Part shown: positions 43,202 through 51,398 of the stretch, one piece after another
Numbering within the stretch: position 1 is the first letter of the stretch
Layout of the letters: the number at the start of each line of letters is the position of its first letter
Source: Synergistaceae bacterium
Lineage (GTDB): Bacteria > Synergistota > Synergistia > Synergistales > Aminobacteriaceae
Direction: 5' to 3'
Assembly: GCA_018436595.1 (NCBI GenBank)
Contig: JAHDLC010000015.1
Coordinates: forward strand, 32,055 to 96,054
DNA: 64,000 nt
The notes under the pieces: model-generated
Seen by the model: only the letters and a program-made list of their open reading frames with translations
Databases searched by the model: none
What the model was told of the DNA's origin: nothing
Program-made: the position numbers and the translations under genes

Positions 43202-44740
43202 ATGGAACCGAACACCGGCAAAATTACCAGCCTCCGGGTAGAGCACATCACCAAGCGCTTCCCCGGGGTCCTCGCCTGCAGCGACATTTCTCTCTCCGTC
43301 GGGGAGGGAGAAGTACTGGCCCTGGTGGGAGAAAACGGCGCGGGAAAAACCACGCTGATGAACATCCTGATGGGGCTGTATCGTCCCGACGAGGGGCGTA
43401 TCCTGATCAACGGAGAGGAAACGGTCTTCCGCTCCCCCGGCGACGCCTTCGCCGCCGGACTGGGCATGGTGCACCAGCAGTACATGCTGGTGGCAAACAT
43501 GACGGTACTGGAAAACATCGCCCTCGGCTACACCCGGGCATGGTCTCCCCTGGCCCTCGACCTGGACATGGTCCGCGCCCGAATCGACGAAATCTCCCGG
43601 AAATACGGCCTTGCCGTGGATCCTGACGCCTACGTCTGGCAGCTCTCCGTTGGGGAACAGCAGCGGGTCGAGCTGGTGAAAACCCTCTGCCTCGGAGCCC
43701 GCTTCCTCATCCTGGACGAACCCACCAGCGCCCTGACGCCCCAGGAAACGGACGAACTGATTCTCCTTCTCAGGAAAATGACACGGGAACTTTCCATCAT
43801 CTTCATCAGCCACAAACTCCAGGAGGTGAAGAATCTCTCCGACAAGGTGGTCATTCTCCGCCGGGGGGAGGTGGTCTTCGAGGGCAGCACCGCCGACCAC
43901 TCCTCCGACGATATAGCGGCGCTCATGACGGGGCGGGAGATTCACCTTCCCAGGAACGAGGCTCCCGAGTGCGAGGGAAAGCCGGCTCTCGACATCAGGG
44001 GACTGAAGGTGCGAAGCGACCGGGGCTTCCTTGCCGTGGACGGTCTTGATCTCTCTGTCTGCGCCGGGGAAATCGTCGGACTCGCCGGAGTCTCGGGAAA
44101 CGGGCAGCGTGAGCTTGCCGAAGCCATCAACGGCCTGAGGGAAGTCGAAGAGGGGGAAATCCTCTTCTTCGGCCGGAATATCGCCGACCATTCGCCCCGG
44201 GACGTCATCGACGCCGGGATGGGCTACATCCCCGAGGAGCGGAACACCGAGGGGATCGTTCCCTCCTTCTCCATGAAGGAGAACTTCATCCTGAAGGACG
44301 CCGGCAGTCCGCGGTTCTCGGCGAGGTCGTTCCTGAAGCTGGAAGAAATTGACCGGAACGCCGACAGGCTGCGCACTGAGTTCGACATCCGAAGCCCCGA
44401 CACGGATGCGGCGGCAGGGTCTCTCTCGGGGGGCAACATCCAGAAGGTCATCCTTGCCCGGGAAATATCCCGCATGCCCCGCTTTCTCGTGGCGGTCTAT
44501 CCTACCAGGGGCCTGGACATGGGGGCTGCGGAGTTCATCCACAGGCGCCTCCTGGAGAAGCGCATGGAAGGCATAGGCATCCTGCTGATCAGCGAAGAGC
44601 TGGAGGAGATTCTCGACCTCTCCGACCGCATCGCCGTCATCTTCAAGGGGAGGATTATCGGCACCCTCGACCGGAGGACGGCGGACAGCAGGAAGATAGG
44701 CATCCTTATGGCAGGTGTACGCAATGACGAAGCAGTTTAA
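43202..44740 (+). CDS. BMP-type ABC transporter ATP-binding protein (two ABC domains)
   Basis: The 512-residue ATPase has tandem nucleotide-binding domains. The first has Walker A GENGAGKTTLMN (about 46), signature QLSVGEQQRVEL and Walker B FLILDEPTSAL. The second has an altered Walker A (GVSGNGQRELAEAI) and signature GSLSGGNIQKVILARE, with VAVYPTRGLDMGA instead of a canonical Walker B, so only the first site is likely fully active. This asymmetry is typical of nucleoside, ribose and galactose importers (NupB, RbsA, MglA). GGGAGG lies 6 nt before the ATG. It overlaps the first permease gene by 17 nt. Confidence 0.95.
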   Translation: MEPNTGKITSLRVEHITKRFPGVLACSDISLSVGEGEVLALVGENGAGKTTLMNILMGLYRPDEGRILINGEETVFRSPGDAFAAGLGMVHQQYMLVANMTVLENIALGYTRAWSPLALDLDMVRARIDEISRKYGLAVDPDAYVWQLSVGEQQRVELVKTLCLGARFLILDEPTSALTPQETDELILLLRKMTRELSIIFISHKLQEVKNLSDKVVILRRGEVVFEGSTADHSSDDIAALMTGREIHLPRNEAPECEGKPALDIRGLKVRSDRGFLAVDGLDLSVCAGEIVGLAGVSGNGQRELAEAINGLREVEEGEILFFGRNIADHSPRDVIDAGMGYIPEERNTEGIVPSFSMKENFILKDAGSPRFSARSFLKLEEIDRNADRLRTEFDIRSPDTDAAAGSLSGGNIQKVILAREISRMPRFLVAVYPTRGLDMGAAEFIHRRLLEKRMEGIGILLISEELEEILDLSDRIAVIFKGRIIGTLDRRTADSRKIGILMAGVRNDEAV

Positions 44741-45821
44741 GATCCTCTACAGGACCGTTCTCATCCTCCTGGCCGTCGCCGCCGCGATGCTGGCAGGCGC
44801 CCTCATTCTCTGGACCATAGGGGCGGACGTGACGAAAACCTACTCGGTCATCATCTTCGAGCCGCTCAAAAACAAAATACAGATCGGCGAGGTGATCATC
44901 CGGGCCATCCCCCTCACCGTCATCGCCCTGGGGATTTCGGTCGCCTACAGGAGCGGCATCATCAACATCGGCGCGGAAGGCCAGATGGCCATGGGAATCA
45001 TCGCCGCAACGGCCGTCGCCCTCGCTTTTCCCGGCCTGCCGAAGGCCGTGCTGCTTCCCCTGGCCCTCACCGCAGGAGCCATCGGCGGAGCGGCCTGGGG
45101 CTTCATTCCGGGCCTCCTCAAGGCAAAGCTTCACGTCAGCGAACTGCTCTCCACAGTAATGCTGAACTACATCGCCGCCCAGTTCTATACCTTCTGCCTC
45201 CGGGGACCCATGCTCGACCCGGCGGAGATAACCATGGGAAGCGGCACCCCCCAGTCGATGCGTCTCACGAAGGCGATCTGGCTCGACAGGCTGGTTCCGG
45301 GCACACGAATCCACACGGGCGTCTATATAGCCCTCTTCCTCGCCTTCACCGTCTGGCTGCTCCTCTGGAGGACATCGTGGGGATACAGGATGCGGGCCGC
45401 AGGAGCGGGCGAACGGGCCGCGCGGTACGGCGGAATAGGCGTGGCGGGCTGCCTCGTGGCAGCTATGGTGATCAGCGGAGCCTTCGCCGGGCTTGCCGGG
45501 GCCGTGGAAGTTGCGGGAGTGCACCGGCGGGCCATTGAGGGCATCACCGGCGGCTACGGCTTCAGCGGCATCGTGGTCGCCCTTTTCGGAGGACTGCACC
45601 CCGCAGGCATCATCCCCGCCTCATTCTTCTTCGGACTGCTCATCGTGGGGGCCGACATGACCCAACGAATGGCGGGCGTACCGGCAAACATGGTGCTGGT
45701 TCTGCAGGGCATTATCATCCTCGTCATCGTGGCCACCCGGATGGTCCTTGCAAACCCGTACCTTGAGGACCGCGTCCGGCGAAGGTACTGCAGACTGACA
45801 GACCGCGGCAGGGAGGAGTGA
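44724..45821 (+). CDS. BMP-type ABC transporter permease 1
   Basis: The 365-residue inner-membrane protein has eight to nine hydrophobic segments. The cytoplasmic coupling loop is in IGAEGQMAMGIIAATAVAL, and NIGAEGQ with LSTVMLNYIA are conserved in the NupP/YufP permease family. ATG 44724 has AGGTG 7 nt upstream, inside the ATPase gene; a GTG three codons earlier is less likely. Confidence 0.93.
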   Translation: MTKQFKILYRTVLILLAVAAAMLAGALILWTIGADVTKTYSVIIFEPLKNKIQIGEVIIRAIPLTVIALGISVAYRSGIINIGAEGQMAMGIIAATAVALAFPGLPKAVLLPLALTAGAIGGAAWGFIPGLLKAKLHVSELLSTVMLNYIAAQFYTFCLRGPMLDPAEITMGSGTPQSMRLTKAIWLDRLVPGTRIHTGVYIALFLAFTVWLLLWRTSWGYRMRAAGAGERAARYGGIGVAGCLVAAMVISGAFAGLAGAVEVAGVHRRAIEGITGGYGFSGIVVALFGGLHPAGIIPASFFFGLLIVGADMTQRMAGVPANMVLVLQGIIILVIVATRMVLANPYLEDRVRRRYCRLTDRGREE

Positions 45822-45825
45822 TCTC

Positions 45826-46770
45826 ATGGACTTCACCGTCAACATTCTCGCCCTCGGGATTCCCTTCAGCGTTGCCCTCCTGCTCGCCTCTCTCGGCGAG
45901 ATGTTCAACCAGAGGGCCGGCGTGTTCAACCTCGGCTGCGAAGGGATCATGGCCATGGGCGCCTTCCTCGGCATGCTCGTCCCCTACGGAGCAGGCCATG
46001 GAGCCCCCGTGCCGGGAACCTTCAACGTGCTCGGCCTCCTGCTCGCTATGGCCGTCGGGGCCCTTCTCGGCCTGCTCTTCGGGCTGGCGGTGGTCACATT
46101 CCGGGCACCCCAGGGAATCGCAGGCATCGGCCTCCAAATGTTCGGCGTCGGAACCGCCGGAACCCTCTTCCGTCATTTCGTGGGCGGAACACAGAGCGTT
46201 CCAGGCATCGACAGGCTCCCCATCCCCGTCCTCTCGGATATTCCCTTCATCGGACCGGTCCTCTTCTCCCACAACCCCCTGGTCTACCTGACGTTCCTCC
46301 TTGTTCCCGCCGCATGGTACATCCTCTTCAGGACGCCGTGGGGTCTGAGGGTCCGGGCATCGGGAGCCAATCCGCGGGCGGCGGACTCGGTGGGCATCCG
46401 GGTCAACCTTGTTCGCTTCCAGGCCCTTGCCGTCGGCGGTGCGCTCGCTGGCTTGGCCGGGGCCTACCTCAGCCTCTGCCAGGTGAAGATGTTCAGCGAC
46501 GAAATCATCGCGGGGCGAGGCTTTATCGCCGTTGCCCTGGTCTACTTCGGCCACTGGCGTCCCCTGAAGATCACGGGGGGAGCGCTGCTCTTCAGCTTCG
46601 CCCAGGCCCTCCAGCTCGCCATCCAGGGACAGGGGATCGACTTCCCCTACGAGTTCGCCGTCATGCTTCCCTACGCACTGGTCATCGTCGTCCTCGCCTT
46701 CAGCCGGGAAAGTCTGCTTCTGGGCCCCACCGCCCTCGGCAAGCCCTTCAACCGCGAGATGCGCACATGA
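45826..46770 (+). CDS. BMP-type ABC transporter permease 2
   Basis: The 314-residue membrane protein is the second, shorter permease (NupQ/YufQ-like). RAGVFNLGCEGIMAMGAFLG is the coupling motif (N-L/I-G-x-E-G), and RASGANPRAADSVGIRV and GGALAGLAGAYLSL are typical. GGAGG lies 9 nt before the ATG, 4 nt after the stop of permease 1. Confidence 0.94.
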   Translation: MDFTVNILALGIPFSVALLLASLGEMFNQRAGVFNLGCEGIMAMGAFLGMLVPYGAGHGAPVPGTFNVLGLLLAMAVGALLGLLFGLAVVTFRAPQGIAGIGLQMFGVGTAGTLFRHFVGGTQSVPGIDRLPIPVLSDIPFIGPVLFSHNPLVYLTFLLVPAAWYILFRTPWGLRVRASGANPRAADSVGIRVNLVRFQALAVGGALAGLAGAYLSLCQVKMFSDEIIAGRGFIAVALVYFGHWRPLKITGGALLFSFAQALQLAIQGQGIDFPYEFAVMLPYALVIVVLAFSRESLLLGPTALGKPFNREMRT

Positions 46771-46791
46771 CCCGAAAGGTGGAAGGATGAA

Positions 46792-47286
46792 ATGAACGCA
46801 CTGGACAAAGCCCTGCTCAGACGCTGCGTCGAACTGTCCGAAGAGGCGGCCGCCTCGGGAAACCATCCTTTCGGCGCGCTGCTGGCGGACAGGGAGGGAA
46901 ACATACTCGTGGAATCGGGAAACATTGAAGTCACCGAACGGGACTGCACGGGCCATGCCGAGACCACCGTCATGCGGCTCGCGGGAAAAAAGTATTCAAA
47001 GGAATTCCTGTGGGGCTGCACCCTCTACACCACCGCCGAACCGTGCTGCATGTGCGTCGGTGCCATCTACTGGGGCAACGTGGGGAGGGTCGTCTTCGGC
47101 ATTACGGAGAGGCAGCTCCTCGAACTCACGGGCGCCCACGAAGACAACCCCACCTTTGATCTTCCCTCCCGGGAGATCATCGCCAGGGGGCAGAAGAAGA
47201 TAGAAATTGTCGGCCCGTCAGCCGACAGGGAACTGCAGGAGGAGATCATCTCGGCCCACAGGGTGCACTGGACGAAGAGGAAATAA
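46792..47286 (+). CDS. Nucleoside/guanine deaminase of the cytidine deaminase fold
   Basis: The 164-residue zinc hydrolase shows the deaminase signatures GHAETTVMRLA (catalytic Glu and zinc His) and YTTAEPCCMCVGAIYWGNV (PCxxC zinc cysteines). Length and the N-terminus (LRRCVELSEEAAASGNHPFGALL) resemble guanine deaminase GuaD and TadA-like nucleoside deaminases. Being the last gene of the BMP transporter operon, 21 nt after permease 2, it most likely deaminates the imported purine; guanine or adenosine cannot be told apart from sequence. Confidence 0.88.
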   Translation: MNALDKALLRRCVELSEEAAASGNHPFGALLADREGNILVESGNIEVTERDCTGHAETTVMRLAGKKYSKEFLWGCTLYTTAEPCCMCVGAIYWGNVGRVVFGITERQLLELTGAHEDNPTFDLPSREIIARGQKKIEIVGPSADRELQEEIISAHRVHWTKRK

Positions 47287-47302
47287 ACCGGAACAAAGAA
47301 AA

Positions 47303-47341
47303 AAACAGCCGGGAGAGTATGACGCTCTTCCGGCTGTTTAT
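47303..47341. terminator. Bidirectional terminator between the deaminase gene and tRNA-Sec
   Basis: AAACAGCCGG (47303-47312) pairs with CCGGCTGTTT (47330-47339), with a partial inner GAGAG/CTCTT stem. On the minus strand the stem is followed by GTTTTTTTCTTTG, an excellent T-run that would end the tRNA-Sec transcript; on the plus strand the run is short. Confidence 0.85.
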
Positions 47342-47352
47342 GGCAATCAGGT

Positions 47353-47450
47353 TGGCGGAGGCGTGTGGGAATCGAACCCACCGGAGACAGCCTATACTGC
47401 CCCCCACTGGATTTGAAGTCCAGGGCGCCCACCGGGACACATTCGCCTCC
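47353..47450 (-). tRNA. selC: tRNA-Sec(UCA)
   Basis: The 98-nt minus-strand gene has acceptor GGAGGCG/CGCCTCC extended by further pairs, an anticodon stem CTGGA/TCCAG with loop CTTCAAA (anticodon TCA, reading UGA), a long variable arm (GGGGGGCAGTATAGGCTGTCTCC) and an encoded CCA. The 8+5-like acceptor/T domain (GGTGGGTTCGATTCCCAC) and long extra arm identify bacterial selC. It implies that the organism inserts selenocysteine; selA, selB and selD are not in this window. Confidence 0.95.
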
Positions 47451-47461
47451 CCGCCGAGACT

Positions 47462-47490
47462 ATGATAAGCCATCCAACAATAGGCGTCAA
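47462..47490 (-). promoter_or_regulatory. Promoter of tRNA-Sec
   Basis: On the minus strand TTGACG (47490-47485), 17 nt, TATCAT (47467-47462). Transcription would start about 5 nt before the tRNA 5' end at 47450. From 47491 to 47717 I see no gene; the only structure is a small ACCGCC/GGCGGT hairpin at 47695-47716. Confidence 0.8.
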
Positions 47491-47717
47491 CAGCATTCAG
47501 AAAGTTTTCCCCTTTGTCTGACAAATAGGCACAAAAAACAAGAAGGCTGCGTAGTCCAGTGCGGCTGGAAAAACGCTCCGTCGGATCAAATGTCAGCCAT
47601 CCACGAAAAAATCCACAGAATCACGAATCAAGAGAGAACGGATGAGATTGGAAGAGTTTCTGGCCTGTTTTGCCCTTTCCCCTGAAACCAGACGACCGCC
47701 CTTCACCACAGGCGGTT

Positions 47718-47746
47718 TTGCCTTCTTCTCCCCTGAGGCGTAGGAT
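47718..47746 (+). promoter_or_regulatory. Candidate promoter of the small transcript
   Basis: TTGCCT (47718-47723), 17 nt, TAGGAT (47741-47746); start near 47753. It lies about 40 nt upstream of the small reading frame. Confidence 0.5.
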
Positions 47747-47786
47747 ACTTTGGTGAAAGTTCGCAAGGGAACCAATATTCTGATGA

Positions 47787-47900
47787 ATGGGGATGAAGCA
47801 GGTGGCCCAGCAGGCTCAGAAAATGAACATGACGGCAGTGATTGTTGTTCTAATAGTAGCCGCAATCGGCATCTACATGTTTGTCTCCACCATGAAGTAA
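47787..47900 (+). CDS. Small single-span membrane peptide (stand-alone)
   Basis: A 37-codon frame (ATG 47787, or 35 codons from ATG 47793) ends at TAA 47898. The N-terminal third is polar and amphipathic (MKQVAQQAQKMN), followed by one hydrophobic span (MTAVIVVLIVAAIGIYMFV) and a short STMK tail. It lies between a promoter-like sequence and a strong terminator, alone on its strand. The ribosome-binding site is weak (GGGG overlapping the alternative start), which leaves room for a non-coding RNA instead. I recognise no family; size and shape recall single-span regulatory peptides and type I toxins. Confidence 0.5.
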   Translation: MGMKQVAQQAQKMNMTAVIVVLIVAAIGIYMFVSTMK

Positions 47901-47913
47901 GGGAATCCGGCTG

Positions 47914-47948
47914 AAAACGGGAACCCCTTTCCGGGGTTCCCGTTTTTA
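47914..47948 (+). terminator. Strong terminator of the small transcript, convergent with the LmeA-like gene
   Basis: AAAACGGGAACCCC (47914-47927), loop TTTCC, GGGGTTCCCGTTTT (47933-47946), then TTATTTT. It ends 14 nt after the small frame begins its stem and overlaps the stop codon of the LmeA-like gene on the minus strand, for which it can also terminate (A-run becomes T-run). Confidence 0.92.
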
Positions 47949-48638
47949 TTTTGCGGAAAACCAGACCATGTCGTGTCCGACCCGGACCTCCTCCACTTTC
48001 GGAGAGGCAAAGAATTCAGTGAAGGAAAGCACCGGCGCAGCTTTCGCCACGGCTCTTCCCACGTCGGCCGCTGAGATGAAGGGGTTGTCGTTGGTGGAAT
48101 CGTCGAACCGTATCATGGCCTTTCCCGCTCCGTCAATAACATACTGCCCCGTGAGGCGGATAAGGGCATTCATGCTGAAGGTCCCTTTTCTCCGGTAGGC
48201 TCCGAATACCATGACTTTCCCGTCCTTCAGTTCCAGTTCGGAAAGGGCGTAGTGGGGCATTTTTTGCCGCACCTGGGCGAGAAAATCCTTTTTCAGGATA
48301 GTCCCCGAGAGGCGGCTGTCCCTGTACGAAAGGACCCGTATTCCGTCTCCCGAACGGGTGAAAAGGACGTCCGAGAGTACCAGCAGCAGGCGGTCGTAGA
48401 CGACTCCCCCGTTCTCAGCCCGTTCAAGGCAGACCGTCAGGGTGGGAACGGCGCCCCGGCGCAGTTCATCTTCCGTGGCTGAAAGCACCGGAAGGACCGT
48501 CTCCGCCTTGATTCTTTCCGAGAAATACCGGGCGAACAGGTCCTCTTCCACGGAGGAGGCCGCCGCAGGGCCAGCCAGGAAGACCGCAAAAAAAACAGGA
48601 ACGAAAAACAAAAAACTTCTTCGCCACATCATCGTCAC
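47946..48638 (-). CDS. Exported LmeA-like (DUF2993) protein
   Basis: The 230-residue protein has a signal peptide (MWRRSFLFFVPVFFAVFLAG, cleavage near PAAAS-S). The mature part (ARYFSERIKAETVLPVLSAT, GGVVYDRLLLVLSDVLF, LSELELKDGKVMVFGAYRR) resembles the DUF2993/LmeA fold of lipid-binding periplasmic proteins, in which a short basic-hydrophobic repeat precedes a 'DRL.L...DV' strand. The similarity is moderate, so the family call is tentative. ATG 48638, 48632 and 48629 are all possible starts. It is the last gene of the nucleoside-phosphorylase side cluster. Confidence 0.6.
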   Translation of the reverse strand: MTMMWRRSFLFFVPVFFAVFLAGPAAASSVEEDLFARYFSERIKAETVLPVLSATEDELRRGAVPTLTVCLERAENGGVVYDRLLLVLSDVLFTRSGDGIRVLSYRDSRLSGTILKKDFLAQVRQKMPHYALSELELKDGKVMVFGAYRRKGTFSMNALIRLTGQYVIDGAGKAMIRFDDSTNDNPFISAADVGRAVAKAAPVLSFTEFFASPKVEEVRVGHDMVWFSAK

Positions 48639-48671
48639 CTCACCGGAAAAGCGAGCCTGCCATGATCAGTC

Positions 48672-49145
48672 TCAGGCATTCACGAAAGAGAATGAGCATA
48701 TCCCCCGGTCATCCGAGAGAATCTTCGCCTCGAAGAGAGGAGCCGTTTCGTCCAGTATTTTTGGCGCGAGAAGGCTGTAGAAGGGGTTGATTCCCTCAAG
48801 GGACAGGCTCTCCTCGGCAGGATGCCAGAAAGGTACACCCTCGCAGCTATCCCTCAGTTCTCCTTCAAAATCCCTGGAGGAAAAATAATAGCCCGTGGCC
48901 TCGTTTTCCCCGGAGAGGATGTGGGCGATACCCCGGAGGCGAAGTGACCGGAGACGGTATCCCGTCTCCTCCTCGATCTCCCGGATGCAGGCCTCCCGGG
49001 CTGTTTCCCCCAGTTCCTTCTTTCCACCGGGGACGGTCACGGTGCCGTTCCACGGAGCGGTCATCCTCCGGTAGAGCAGAACCCCTTTTTCTCCAAGCAA
49101 AAAACAGAAAACGACGGGAAGGGGGAAGCATCCGGAAACGGCCAT
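48672..49145 (-). CDS. Nudix hydrolase (MutT-like)
   Basis: The 157-residue protein contains a complete Nudix box, GGKKELGETAREACIREIEEE followed by TGY (about 41-64), in the pattern GX5EX7REUXEEXGU, so it should hydrolyse a nucleoside diphosphate-X compound. The segment before it (LLYRRMTAPWNGTVTVPGG) is typical of MutT-like enzymes that clean up oxidised nucleotides, but substrate cannot be told. It starts 4 nt after the M23 peptidase gene stop and is probably coupled to it. Confidence 0.9.
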   Translation of the reverse strand: MAVSGCFPLPVVFCFLLGEKGVLLYRRMTAPWNGTVTVPGGKKELGETAREACIREIEEETGYRLRSLRLRGIAHILSGENEATGYYFSSRDFEGELRDSCEGVPFWHPAEESLSLEGINPFYSLLAPKILDETAPLFEAKILSDDRGICSFSFVNA

Positions 49146-49149
49146 GGCC

Positions 49150-50070
49150 TTATTTGCCCTCCGTAATGTTCAACGTTCTGCTGACCGTCTTTTCGAGCAT
49201 GCCGGATATGGTGCCGTCGAAAAGAGGTTCGGGGTTCACGAGCTGCCCCGAGAGACTGAGCCCGAAGTGAAGATGGGGTCCCGTGGAGCGCCCCGTCATG
49301 CCGCTTTTTCCTATAACCGCGCCCCTGTTTATCCGCTCTCCTTCCTTCACGCCGATGGAATCGAGATGGAAGTAATGGGAGATCACCCCGCCGCCGGAAT
49401 CGACGTAGACGCTCTTTCCAGCGAAGTAATGGTCCCCCGCAAGAACGACTCTGCCGGGAAGGGCTGCCCTGACCGGAGTTCCCTGGGCCGCACGGAAGTC
49501 CATTCCCCCATGGGGGGTTCTCGGCTTCTTGTTCAGAATCCTCCGCCGCCCGTAGGGACTTGTCACGATACCGTCCACAGGCCTGACAAGAGGAAGCCCC
49601 CATTCCCGGGTCAGGGTGGCCGTGGAAAGAGCTTTGCCCACGGCTTTCCGCTCCTTGGCGATCCGGGCCAGGACATTCGCCGGGGGCGTCACCATGCTCT
49701 CCGGAAGAGTCAGGTGATCCTCCCTGTACTTCACCGGGGTCACCCGGATGGGAAGGGATATCCGGCGACGGGTTCCATTGGAATTGACGGTCACCTTCAT
49801 GGTGTGGAGGCCGGGCTTCACCTTCCCCGTCTGGGTACCGAACAGGCCGAGGGCGATATAGTGATTGTTCCACAGGGCCACATCGAGAGGAATGTTCCGC
49901 CCCTGCCATTGCACTGACACTCCCGTAAGGGGGGCGGACGAGGTCACCCGGATCACGAAAGGGCTCCCCGATCCGACGGATGAAGGGTGCTGAACGTTCG
50001 CCCGGGCCAGGGCTTCGCCGGGAAAAAGAAACACGAGCAGGAAAAGAAAACACACCGAAGCCCAACGCAT
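49150..50070 (-). CDS. Secreted M23-family peptidase (LytM domain)
   Basis: The protein has an N-terminal signal peptide (MRWASVCFLFLLVFLFPGEA), an Ig-like beta domain (about 30-120) and a C-terminal LytM domain with the zinc motifs GGMDFRAAQGTPV (HGGxD) and GPHLHFGLS (HxH). It probably cuts peptidoglycan cross-links or activates an amidase in the periplasm. About 306 residues from ATG 50070. TTG 50088, with GGAG 8 nt upstream, is a plausible alternative; a third TTG lies at 50094. It lies against the deoA-like stop codon. Confidence 0.92.
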   Translation of the reverse strand: MRWASVCFLFLLVFLFPGEALARANVQHPSSVGSGSPFVIRVTSSAPLTGVSVQWQGRNIPLDVALWNNHYIALGLFGTQTGKVKPGLHTMKVTVNSNGTRRRISLPIRVTPVKYREDHLTLPESMVTPPANVLARIAKERKAVGKALSTATLTREWGLPLVRPVDGIVTSPYGRRRILNKKPRTPHGGMDFRAAQGTPVRAALPGRVVLAGDHYFAGKSVYVDSGGGVISHYFHLDSIGVKEGERINRGAVIGKSGMTGRSTGPHLHFGLSLSGQLVNPEPLFDGTISGMLEKTVSRTLNITEGK

Positions 50071-50071
50071 T

Positions 50072-51397
50072 CTACCTGATAGTCCCAAGAACAAAACTCC
50101 TTTTCATTTCCTCTCCCTTCCGGGGAGAGTCCAGTGTCGTCTTTTCGACGAAAAACGCCTTCTCGAAAAATGGAAGGGACGCTTTCAGCTTGTCTTGGCA
50201 GCTGGAGCGTATTTCCAGCAGGGCGTCCCCGGCGGAGACATCCGCTCCTGTTTTCACGAGCATGAGGGCCCCCACGGAGAGGTCGATGGGCTCCCCGAGG
50301 GTCATGCGACCTCCTCCGAGACGCTTCACCCCTTCACCGACAGCCCGGGCATCGATCCTGGCCAGCCTGCCGCCGGACTTGGCCTTTACAAAGGCCTTTT
50401 CCGGAGCAATGGACAGGACAGTTTCGGGATCTTCGCATACCCGTCCGTCGCCGCCCTGGGCTTCCACGAGAACCTTCATTTTTGCAAGGGCGCTCCCGTC
50501 GTCCAGTTTTTCAGCAGCCAGAGCGCATCCGTCTTCGAAGGAAACGCCCTTCCCAAGGGATACCATGGCTCCCGCCAGGGAAACGGCCACTTCCCGCACA
50601 TCTGCAGGGCCGCCGCCCCTCAGGACCCGGACCGCCTCGAGCACCTCCAAGGCGTTCCCGACCCATTCGCCCAGGGGCTGATCCATGTCGGTGATCAGCG
50701 CCATGGCTTTTTTCCCCAGGCTTTTCGAGAGGGACACGAGGGCCTCAGCGAGTCTTTCAGCGCTGCCGTAATCCTCCATGAAAGCGCCGCTGCCGCACTT
50801 CACGTCGAAAACAAAGGCATCCGCACCGCCGGCGATCTTTTTGCTCACGATGCTGCTGCAGATCAGGGGGAGGGACGGGACCGTGGCGGTGACATCCCGG
50901 AGAGAATAGAATTTTCCCTCGGCGGGAGCCAGGTCGGCGGAATGGCCTGAAATGGCGCAGCCCACATTCTTGACCTGTCGGAGGAACTCCTCCGACGGAA
51001 GGTGGGTCCGGAACCCCGGAATGGCCTCCAGCTTGTCCACCGTGCCGCCCGTAAAGCCAAGCCCGGGGCCGGAAAGCTTGGCCACCGACAACCCGCAGGC
51101 CGCCGCCAGGGGAACCAGCAGGAGGGTGATCTTGTCCCCCACCCCTCCGGTGCTGTGCTTGTCCACCAGGAAAAGATCGTCGCCGAAGGAGAGTGTTTCT
51201 CCTGATCGGGCGAGGGCAAGGGTGAAGTCCCTGAGTTCCTCGCCGCTGAGCCCGTTGAAGTAGACCGCCATGAGCCAGGCCGCCGCCTGGTAGTCGGGAA
51301 CCTCCCCGGAGGCGAAAGCCTTCACGAACCGGACGATCTCCTCACCCTGATGAACGCCGCCGTCTCTCTTCCGCTCGATGAACCCAAGCATGTCCAT
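50072..51397 (-). CDS. Pyrimidine-nucleoside (thymidine) phosphorylase
   Basis: This 441-residue enzyme cleaves thymidine, uridine or deoxyuridine with phosphate. The N-terminal helical domain has ERKRDGGVHQGEEI, the phosphate-binding loop is LVDKHSTGGVGDKITLLLVP (about 82-101), and SGPGLGFTGGTVDKLEAIPG and VFDVKCGSGAFM are strictly conserved. DeoA and Pdp cannot be separated by eye. A 441-residue length is normal. It lies 1 nt after the purine nucleoside phosphorylase stop and overlaps the start region of the peptidase. Confidence 0.95.
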   Translation of the reverse strand: MDMLGFIERKRDGGVHQGEEIVRFVKAFASGEVPDYQAAAWLMAVYFNGLSGEELRDFTLALARSGETLSFGDDLFLVDKHSTGGVGDKITLLLVPLAAACGLSVAKLSGPGLGFTGGTVDKLEAIPGFRTHLPSEEFLRQVKNVGCAISGHSADLAPAEGKFYSLRDVTATVPSLPLICSSIVSKKIAGGADAFVFDVKCGSGAFMEDYGSAERLAEALVSLSKSLGKKAMALITDMDQPLGEWVGNALEVLEAVRVLRGGGPADVREVAVSLAGAMVSLGKGVSFEDGCALAAEKLDDGSALAKMKVLVEAQGGDGRVCEDPETVLSIAPEKAFVKAKSGGRLARIDARAVGEGVKRLGGGRMTLGEPIDLSVGALMLVKTGADVSAGDALLEIRSSCQDKLKASLPFFEKAFFVEKTTLDSPRKGEEMKRSFVLGTIR

Positions 51398-51398
51398 G

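Noticed and set aside
47593..47865. Minus-strand 90-codon frame in the tRNA-Sec to LmeA gap
   Set aside because: No ribosome-binding site, Ser/Pro/Lys-rich low-quality translation, and it spans the promoter of the small plus-strand transcript.
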